Made by a program: the position numbers and the translations under genes. The notes under the pieces are model-generated. The model was given only the letters and a program-made list of their open reading frames with translations, searched no databases and had not been told where the DNA came from. From contig JAJYYZ010000018.1 in the NCBI GenBank assembly GCA_021800445.1, forward strand, positions 1 through 38,330: 38,330 nt of DNA, in the 5' to 3' direction. Each line of letters opens with the position of its first letter. Within the stretch, counting starts at the first letter, position 1. Origin of the DNA: a bacterium (GTDB lineage: Bacteria > Thermotogota > Thermotogae > Mesoaciditogales > Mesoaciditogaceae). Of the stretch, positions 32,514 through 38,330 are shown in pieces.

Positions 32514-34751
32514 TTGAATTTTGAAGAACTTGAAGTTATAAAGGATGTAACGGGCCAGTTGATAGATTTCACGCTAAACTTAAGACAGAGCGGCCATCCG
32601 GGAGGATCGAGATCGAAGATGCACGCATTCTGGTCTATGGTCTTTTCAGATTATTCTCACTTTGATTTCATCCATCCCGAAAACCCTCTTTCGGACAGGT
32701 TCATTCTTTCTGCAGGTCATACAGTTCCTTTGATTTACGCCGCCCTGACTGTGATAGGAGAATCTTTCAAAAAAAAGTTTGAAGAGACAAAAGATGAGAG
32801 ATTTTTCATAGATCCGTCAAAAATTGTCCTTTTGGATGATCTTCTAAAGTTCAGACACAGAGACGGACTTTCGGGCCATGCCGAATTTTCAGGAAAGACT
32901 TTGGTTTTGAAATTCAACACGGGTCCTGCCGGCCACGGTCTTCCCGCCTCTGTCGGAGAGGCCCTCGCTCTTAAACGTGCGGGAACGGATGTCAAAGTCT
33001 GGTTAATTGAGGGAGAGGGAGCGCTCAGCGCTGGTGCTTCTCACGAGTCTAAAAATTCTGCCTACGGGTTAGGACTCGATAATCTGTACTGGCTTATAGA
33101 CTGGAATGATTTTGGAATAGACGATCATCCCGTAAGCAGGGTCATCCACGGTACGCCAGATGATTGGTTTATGCCTTACGGATGGAATGTCGCCGGATGC
33201 GAAGAAGGACACGACTGGCAAAAGATTTTTGATGCTTTCAAAAAGATCGAGACGCAAAAACAAAAGCATCTTCCCAACGCAATCTGGTTTAAGACTAAAA
33301 AGGGCTACGGCTATGGTGTGTACGACAACAAATCTCACGGAAGTCCTCACAAGGCAAATTCCGAGATCTTTTGGCGGACAAGAGAGGAGTTCATGGAAAA
33401 GTACGGCGTTGATTTTGAAGGATATGGTAAACCTGCACCGGACGGAGATGAGTTTGTAAGGCAGACAAGGGCGAATTTGAAAAAAATTATCGATGTGATC
33501 TTAAAAAATGATGAACTTGTAGAAAAGATCACCGGTGAACTCATCCAAAAAAGGATCGAAATTTCGAAAAGATCCTTTCCTGTTTTAGATTCGCGAGTTT
33601 TCGAGGATAAATCTCTTTTCGACTACACCGCATATCCGGCAGAGATATTTTTCAAACCCGGATCGAAGGCCGCGAATAGACAGGCTCTTAAATCCTGGGG
33701 CGCATGGATAAATGCCATGAGCGCGAAAAAGTACAAAAGACCGTTATTTCTGGCAGCCTCTGCCGATCTTACAGAGTCCACCAATTTGTCAGGCTTCGGA
33801 GAAGGGTTTGGAGATTTCAAAGGGTATGGCTGGTATGACAGAGAAAGAAATTTGGACGGCGCGCTTTTGCCGCAGGAGATAACGGAATTTGCAAATGCCG
33901 GCATTTCCGCGGGCGTTGTAAGCGTGAATTTATCCGATAGACCTTACGAGAAATTCAATGGCTTCTGGATGGCAACCTCTACATACGGTGCCTTTGCGTA
34001 TTTGAAGTACGGACCTTACAGATTGTTTTCCCAGATGGCCCAAGACTGTCCGGTAAAACTCGGCAAAGTTCTGTGGGTTGTGGGCCATTCGGGGCCAGAG
34101 ACGGCAGACGATTCGAGAACACATTTCGGCATCTTTTCGACGGTTGTCACGCAATTATTTCCAAAAGGTCATATAATCAACATATATCCGTGGGAGGCAA
34201 ATGAAGTGCCTGTTTTGTTGGGAGCGGCACTTACGAAAGATGTGCCGATTGTCGCAATTCATCTGACAAGGCCTCCCATTGAGATACCTGACAGAGAAAA
34301 GATGGGAATTCCCTCCCATTTTGAGGCCGCAAAAGGCGTTTACCTGATAAGAGATTTCAAGGCGGGAAAGCATGATGGTACGATCCTTGTAAGGGGTACC
34401 ATGACGACTTATAACCTCATAAAAATTTTAGATATTCTCGATGATAAATACAATTTGAAGATCGTCTCGATCCCTTCAAAAGAACTCTTCGATATGCAGC
34501 CAAAAGAGTACAGAGAAAAGATATTGCCGTGGAAAGATTGGGAAGAGTCGATGGTCATAACGAATGAATCTTTGAAGGCCGTTGAAGGCTGGATGGTGAC
34601 AAAGAAATACGTTCAATATTGCATGTCATCTGATTGGGACAATCGCTGGCGCACGGGAGGCACGGTAGATGAGGTCATAGACGAGGCGCACCTTTCTGCA
34701 GAGTACATCCTCAAAGGCATAGAAAAGTTTGTGAAGAGGCGATCGATATAG
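32514..34751 (+). CDS. Transketolase-like ThDP enzyme with altered motif
   Basis: This 745-residue thiamine-diphosphate enzyme has transketolase architecture in one chain. The ThDP-pyrophosphate domain includes SGHPGGSRSKMH (26-37), RFILSAGHTVPLIYA (62-76) and TGPAGHGLPASVGEALA (136-152). The pyrimidine domain lies near 385-560 and the C-terminal domain near 570-740. The usual GDG(C/E)LQEG is EGEGALSAG here (166-174), so the magnesium-binding aspartate is E168; N198 of the second half (DWNDFGIDD) is kept. This fits a transketolase-like subgroup rather than the standard pentose-phosphate enzyme. TTG 32514 follows GAGGTGATTTAA. Its substrates are unknown; it could handle ketose phosphates from the sugar loci. 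Confidence 0.82.
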   Translation: MNFEELEVIKDVTGQLIDFTLNLRQSGHPGGSRSKMHAFWSMVFSDYSHFDFIHPENPLSDRFILSAGHTVPLIYAALTVIGESFKKKFEETKDERFFIDPSKIVLLDDLLKFRHRDGLSGHAEFSGKTLVLKFNTGPAGHGLPASVGEALALKRAGTDVKVWLIEGEGALSAGASHESKNSAYGLGLDNLYWLIDWNDFGIDDHPVSRVIHGTPDDWFMPYGWNVAGCEEGHDWQKIFDAFKKIETQKQKHLPNAIWFKTKKGYGYGVYDNKSHGSPHKANSEIFWRTREEFMEKYGVDFEGYGKPAPDGDEFVRQTRANLKKIIDVILKNDELVEKITGELIQKRIEISKRSFPVLDSRVFEDKSLFDYTAYPAEIFFKPGSKAANRQALKSWGAWINAMSAKKYKRPLFLAASADLTESTNLSGFGEGFGDFKGYGWYDRERNLDGALLPQEITEFANAGISAGVVSVNLSDRPYEKFNGFWMATSTYGAFAYLKYGPYRLFSQMAQDCPVKLGKVLWVVGHSGPETADDSRTHFGIFSTVVTQLFPKGHIINIYPWEANEVPVLLGAALTKDVPIVAIHLTRPPIEIPDREKMGIPSHFEAAKGVYLIRDFKAGKHDGTILVRGTMTTYNLIKILDILDDKYNLKIVSIPSKELFDMQPKEYREKILPWKDWEESMVITNESLKAVEGWMVTKKYVQYCMSSDWDNRWRTGGTVDEVIDEAHLSAEYILKGIEKFVKRRSI

Positions 34752-34772
34752 ACTCGATTTTTTAACCCTATT

Positions 34773-34781
34773 TGGTATAAT
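34773..34781 (+). promoter_or_regulatory. Extended -10 promoter of the potassium uptake operon
   Basis: TGGTATAAT at 34773-34781 is a consensus extended -10 element placed 22 bases before the trkA start. No good -35 is visible, which is normal for extended -10 promoters. Confidence 0.6.
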
Positions 34782-34802
34782 TAACCCAATGAGGCGATAC
34801 AT

Positions 34803-35447
34803 ATGTACGTTATAATAGTTGGGTGTGGATATTTCGGAACATCTTTGGCTCTAAAGTTTGCAGATGAGGGGCACGATGTTGTCGTTATCGACAAGGATAA
34901 AACTGCATTTTCCAAACTCGGAATGGCTTTTAATGGACTTACGATCGTCGGAGTTGGTATTGACGAAGATATTCTCAAAAAAGCCGGTATTGAAAAGTCC
35001 GGAGCCGTCATTGCGGCAACACGCGATGACAACACAAATATCATGATAGCCGAAATTGCCAAAATGATTTACAAAGTTCCAAAGGTCATGGCAAGGGTTT
35101 ATCTTCAATCAAAAATTGGAACTTACAAGGATTTCAACGTTGATTTTGTATGTCCTACAACGATAGGTGTGGAAGAGATGTACAACATGCTTTTTTCCGA
35201 TGGTATCAAATTGCGCGCAAATATTGGAGACGATCTTTCTATCTTTGAAGTAGCGGTGCGTAAAGATAAAAGTTTCAAAGCGAAAGATGTAGAATCCAAA
35301 TTCGATGTCAGAGTTTGTGCCGTAAAAAGAAAAAATTTTGAGATTGTTTCTGAAGATCAAGACTTACAAAAAGATGATGTAGTTGTGATTTTATCCGACC
35401 TGGAAGAAGCAAAAAAAATTTCAAAATACTTTGGTGACGTGGAATGA
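34803..35447 (+). CDS. trkA: TrkA/KtrA-family potassium channel regulatory subunit (first)
   Basis: This 214-residue cytoplasmic RCK protein has an N-terminal Rossmann domain with VGCGYFGTSLA (6-16) and acidic VVIDKDK for NAD(H) or ATP binding, and a C-terminal RCK-C domain (about 135-214) ending in VVVILSDLEEA. Such proteins form rings under the TrkH/KtrB channel and gate it by nucleotide. ATG 34803 lies in GAGGCGATACATATG. It overlaps the second trkA by four bases. Two separate short TrkA proteins here replace the single double-length TrkA of enterobacteria. Confidence 0.92.
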   Translation: MYVIIVGCGYFGTSLALKFADEGHDVVVIDKDKTAFSKLGMAFNGLTIVGVGIDEDILKKAGIEKSGAVIAATRDDNTNIMIAEIAKMIYKVPKVMARVYLQSKIGTYKDFNVDFVCPTTIGVEEMYNMLFSDGIKLRANIGDDLSIFEVAVRKDKSFKAKDVESKFDVRVCAVKRKNFEIVSEDQDLQKDDVVVILSDLEEAKKISKYFGDVE

Positions 35448-36130
35448 AAATAATAATAGTCGGCGGAGGAAAGGTAGGATATTATCTTCTCAAGACACTT
35501 TACGGGAAAAAGCACAAGATCTCGGTTGTGGAAAAGGATCCTGTCAAATGTGCAGCAATTGCAGAAGAGATGAACAGCGTAAATGTCATAAACGGCGATG
35601 GAACGGAAATCAACGATCTTAAGGAGGCTGGCGTCGAAGAGGCGGATGTTATCGCTGCGGTTACCGGAAAAGACGAGGTAAATCTCATCTCATGTCAGAT
35701 AGCAAAGAAAAATTTCAACATTTCCAAAACGATTGCAAGGGTTAATAATCCCAAAAATGAAAGTGTGCTTAAATCTTTAGGCGTTGACAACGTCGTCTGT
35801 TCGACGGCATTCATTGCAAATGTCATCGAGCAGGAAGTTGTGCTCGGAGCGATAAGATCACTTTTGACCTTTTACCATGGCGATCTCAATATTTTGGAGA
35901 TAAAAATACCGCACAACTCTCCATCTGACGGCAAAAAAATAATGGAAATCAAACTGCCTCGAGACAGCATAATCGTAACGGTTATAAAAGCGGACAAACC
36001 AATAGTACCAAGAGGTGATACGCAAATAGATGAAGGCGATCTCGTCATAATAATGTCGAGAAAGGACAAAATTGATGAGATAAAAGCCATTCTTGTCGGA
36101 TCAGGTGATGGAAATGAGGCAAAAAATTGA
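35444..36130 (+). CDS. trkA: TrkA/KtrA-family potassium channel regulatory subunit (second)
   Basis: This 228-residue RCK protein has VGGGKVGYYLLKTL (6-19), then VVEKD at the nucleotide-ribose position and NGDGTEINDLKEAGVEEADV, the TrkA-N signature. The RCK-C domain follows, with ILEIKIP near 150 and DEGDLVIIMSRKDKI near the end. The two TrkA proteins differ considerably, so they may form a mixed ring with different ligands. Its end overlaps the small membrane-protein gene at 36114 by 17 bases. Confidence 0.93.
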   Translation: MKIIIVGGGKVGYYLLKTLYGKKHKISVVEKDPVKCAAIAEEMNSVNVINGDGTEINDLKEAGVEEADVIAAVTGKDEVNLISCQIAKKNFNISKTIARVNNPKNESVLKSLGVDNVVCSTAFIANVIEQEVVLGAIRSLLTFYHGDLNILEIKIPHNSPSDGKKIMEIKLPRDSIIVTVIKADKPIVPRGDTQIDEGDLVIIMSRKDKIDEIKAILVGSGDGNEAKN

Positions 36131-36230
36131 AAAGATTAAAGATTCCTCGGTGGGAATTTTAATTGAAGTAGGGTATTCTGCCATCCTTATTGGAGTCGCT
36201 TTTCTGATAGGATATCTGCTCACCCGCTGA
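36114..36230 (+). CDS. Small single-helix membrane protein in the trk operon
   Basis: This is a 38-residue frame: a basic, helical N-terminus (MRQKIEKIKDSS) followed by one strong transmembrane segment (VGYSAILIGVAFLIGYLL) and TR. ATG 36114 lies five bases after AGGTGA; another in-frame ATG is at 36108. Its stop is one base before the trkH start, and trkH itself has no ribosome site, so trkH translation seems to depend on reading this frame. That arrangement supports a real gene. By analogy with KdpF, a small stabilising subunit is possible, but no family is recognised. Confidence 0.65.
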   Translation: MRQKIEKIKDSSVGILIEVGYSAILIGVAFLIGYLLTR

Positions 36231-36231
36231 T

Positions 36232-37731
36232 ATGAGTAAAAAAACGGTTTATTCGGATTTAAAAGTAATAAATTACTACACCGCCAAAATAGTCGAGACG
36301 ATGGGATGGGTAATGGCAATCCCGCTTGCCACGGCTTTGATTTTCGGAGAATGGAATACGGCCATAGATTTCGGGATAGGTATGGCCATTTCTTTTATTT
36401 TCGGATTCACACTTGAGATCATATGCCGGGATCATCAAAAGGAAATGGATTGGCTTCATGGAATGTTCATAGCGGCGTACGCATGGATAATTCTCATTAT
36501 CATCGATGCAATTCCCGGATACCTTTCCGGTCATTACCTTTCATTTTTGGATGCCGTCTTCGATGTTATGAGTGGCTTTACAACGACGGGTCTCGTGCTG
36601 ATTCAGAGGATGTACGATCTTTCGATAGGCATGAACATGTGGAGAGCACTCCTCACGTTTGTCGGCGGTCAAGGTATGATCGTTCTTTCGTTGAGTGTTC
36701 TCATAGGCATGCGTGGTGGGTATATGATGTACATAGGGGAAGGAAAAAGCGAAAAACTTCTTCCGAGTTTTACAAAAACCGCAAGGGCAATATGGAATAT
36801 CAGTCTTATATATCTTGCCGTCGGAACTATCGCCCTGTTCATCGTGGGCCTTGTTATAGGGCTAAAACCTGTAAGCGCACTTTTGAACGGTATATGGATC
36901 TTCATGTCAGCGTGGAGCACAGGAGGCTTTGCCCCGCATTCACAAAACATTCTTTATTATCACAGCATGCTTTACATGCTTATAACAATGGTGATCTTCA
37001 TAATAGGTTCTTTCAATTTCGCACTTCACTACGCTGTAATGAACAAAAACAGAAAAGAGATATATAAAAACATAGAAACACAGTCTTTTTTCATAACCGT
37101 CCTTATAACCTTTACCATAGTCGCAGTCGGTCTTGTGAGAGACAACGTCTATCCAAATGCCGTTATTCTCTTTAATAAGGGATTTTATCAGTTGATTTCC
37201 GCACACACAACAACCGGTTTTATGAATATATACCCTTCACAGTTCGGATCGTGGGGAACACTTGCCATGGTCGGCATAACGATCGCAATGCTTATAGGTG
37301 GAAGTACAAGTTCAACTGCCGGAGGAATAAAGGGAATGAGGATCGGCATAATCGCCAAATCATTTGTTTTTGAGACAAAAAAACTTTTCATGTCATCAAA
37401 AACCATCAAAGTGCAGAAATTTCATAATCAGGAAGATATCGATCTCGATAACGAAGTCATCAAAAATGCCATGGTCATAACGATGATGTACATTCTTTCA
37501 TTCGTTGTAGGACTTATAATAACGCTCATTTACAAATATCCGATAGAAAAGGCTGCATTTGAAGTTGCATCGGCTCTTGGAAATGTCGGGCTCTCGACCG
37601 GCATTACCTCTCCTTCGATGCCGGACGTGCTGAAAGTGCTTTTCATAATTTTGATGTGGGTTGGAAGACTCGAATTCATGGCTGTTATAGCCTTTGTTGC
37701 CTATCCGTTCATGGGGACAAAAAGAAGATGA
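36232..37731 (+). CDS. trkH: TrkH/KtrB-family potassium channel subunit
   Basis: This 499-residue membrane protein of the Trk/Ktr/HKT superfamily has four repeated M1-P-M2 units. The four selectivity-filter strands are visible as SGFTTTGLV, SAWSTGGFAP, SAHTTTGFMN and SALGNVGLSTG, each with the conserved glycine that selects potassium. With the TrkA pair it forms a nucleotide-gated potassium uptake system. ATG 36232 lacks a ribosome site and directly follows the small gene. Its stop overlaps the next gene start (ATGA). Confidence 0.95.
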   Translation: MSKKTVYSDLKVINYYTAKIVETMGWVMAIPLATALIFGEWNTAIDFGIGMAISFIFGFTLEIICRDHQKEMDWLHGMFIAAYAWIILIIIDAIPGYLSGHYLSFLDAVFDVMSGFTTTGLVLIQRMYDLSIGMNMWRALLTFVGGQGMIVLSLSVLIGMRGGYMMYIGEGKSEKLLPSFTKTARAIWNISLIYLAVGTIALFIVGLVIGLKPVSALLNGIWIFMSAWSTGGFAPHSQNILYYHSMLYMLITMVIFIIGSFNFALHYAVMNKNRKEIYKNIETQSFFITVLITFTIVAVGLVRDNVYPNAVILFNKGFYQLISAHTTTGFMNIYPSQFGSWGTLAMVGITIAMLIGGSTSSTAGGIKGMRIGIIAKSFVFETKKLFMSSKTIKVQKFHNQEDIDLDNEVIKNAMVITMMYILSFVVGLIITLIYKYPIEKAAFEVASALGNVGLSTGITSPSMPDVLKVLFIILMWVGRLEFMAVIAFVAYPFMGTKRR

Positions 37732-38204
37732 AGCATTTTGTTTTTCTTATATTTATGATCTTTTTTGTGTCTGTGATTTTTGCCATGCCGACTATATCTG
37801 ATATGATAAACAACCCAGAAATATACAATGGAAAATTTTTAACAGTCCAGGGTCAGACCGTCGATAGCGTTATGAGAAGGGGAGACTATGCGTGGGTCAA
37901 CATGACAGATGGCACTCAAACTTTGGGCTTTTGGATGCCTTATTCTCTTGCAAAAGAGATAAAATACACGGCAAGTTATGACTTCAGAGGCGATCTTTTG
38001 ACAGTCGAGGGGACCTTTGTTGCCATGTCTTTGAAACACGACGGAGACATGGAATTTGACGTTTCGAAAATAGTTAAAATCATTCCGGGAGAAAAAATTA
38101 TCCACACAATAGATTTTGACAGGATAATCTTTTTAATCGTCATATTTGTAATAGCATTTGTTTTGTGGGTTTTAAAGAAAAAATTTTTCACTCCAAAAAT
38201 TTAA
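37728..38204 (+). CDS. Membrane-anchored OB-fold protein of unknown function
   Basis: This 158-residue protein has an N-terminal signal segment (KHFVFLIFMIFFVSVIFA), an OB-fold-like extracytoplasmic domain (about 24-125) with GKFLTVQGQTVDSVMRRGDY, WVNMTDGTQTLGFWM and DLLTVEGTFV, then a C-terminal helix (IIFLIVIFVIAFVLWVL) and a basic tail. The RGDYAWVNxxDGT pattern occurs in small bacterial membrane proteins without known function. ATG 37728 overlaps the trkH stop, so it is translated with the potassium channel. A sensing or assembly role for TrkH is inference only. Confidence 0.8.
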   Translation: MKHFVFLIFMIFFVSVIFAMPTISDMINNPEIYNGKFLTVQGQTVDSVMRRGDYAWVNMTDGTQTLGFWMPYSLAKEIKYTASYDFRGDLLTVEGTFVAMSLKHDGDMEFDVSKIVKIIPGEKIIHTIDFDRIIFLIVIFVIAFVLWVLKKKFFTPKI

Positions 38205-38226
38205 CCCACATTTCGCACATCTTTGA

Positions 38227-38330
38227 TCAGAAATAATATTTTTCATATTCAACTCCCAAAAGTTTTATCACTTTGATCTGCAAGTCTTTTAAATTCGCTA
38301 TCTGCGTGGTTGTTTGCCCATCTGCTACCA
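38227..38330 (-). CDS. C-terminal end of an unidentified protein (partial)
   Basis: The minus strand is open from the window edge to a stop at 38227-38229, giving 33 residues that begin VADGQTTTQIANLKDLQIKV and end EYEKYYF. The composition could suit a transposase tail, but I do not recognise a family. Most of the gene lies beyond the window. Confidence 0.4.
   Translation of the reverse strand, partial: VADGQTTTQIANLKDLQIKVIKLLGVEYEKYYF

Noticed and set aside
36423-37067. 214-residue plus-strand frame inside trkH
   Set aside because: It overlaps trkH in another frame and lacks hydrophobic or domain structure; trkH filter motifs prove the other frame.

Overview
The window reads as a chromosomal stretch of an anaerobic, sugar-fermenting bacterium of a Thermotogota-like type. 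This is an inference from gene content: clan-A and GH4 glycosidases, family-1 sugar ABC transporters, a minimal SufCB pair without a cysteine desulfurase, an iron-type alcohol dehydrogenase, frequent GTG and TTG starts and GGAGGTGA-like ribosome sites. No rRNA, tRNA or CRISPR array was seen, so the lineage is not proven. Many genes start downstream of the longest possible frame. I moved those starts to codons with a proper ribosome site and say so in each entry.

Layout. 1-798: a decayed IS256-family transposase and a copy of a dispersed repeat. 799-3233 (+): an SDR oxidoreductase followed by a minimal Fe-S assembly pair (SufC/SufB, SMS-like), converging on a DUF364 protein (3226-3963, -). 4105-6113 (+): a PflX-like radical SAM protein and an iron-type alcohol dehydrogenase. 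6278-12417 (-): beta-mannosidase (GH2), beta-glucosidase (GH1) and a secreted arabinofuranosidase-like glycosidase. Its upstream region is a deletion scar joining the start of a solute-binding-protein gene to the end of a LacI regulator gene. 12979-16153 (-): an APC permease fused to two Usp domains, and a flippase-like membrane protein.

16532-31605 (+) is the most interesting part: about 15 kb of co-directional genes. They encode a uronate isomerase-like enzyme, a DeoR regulator, a sugar isomerase-aldolase fusion, a PPC/DUF296 protein, a sugar ABC transporter, a PIG-L deacetylase, a six-hairpin glycosidase, beta-glucuronidase (with the N-x-K uronate motif), a GH4 enzyme with the CHG motif of alpha-glucuronidases, a decayed AEC permease and an ADP-dependent sugar kinase. 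The standard enzymes after uronate isomerase (UxuA/UxuB, KdgK, KdgA) are not in the window. I propose that the locus releases uronic acid from imported oligosaccharides and degrades it by a phosphorylating, aldolase-based route that uses ADP as phosphoryl donor. The block 21162-26755 is visibly more AT-rich than the genes on both sides and looks like a later insertion.

31824-32500 (+): an AbrB/VapC-type toxin-antitoxin pair behind nested inverted repeats. 32514-34751: a transketolase-like enzyme with an altered ThDP motif. 34803-38204 (+): a potassium uptake operon with two TrkA subunits, an unannotated 38-residue single-helix protein, TrkH, and a membrane-anchored OB-fold protein. The window ends inside an unidentified gene on the minus strand.
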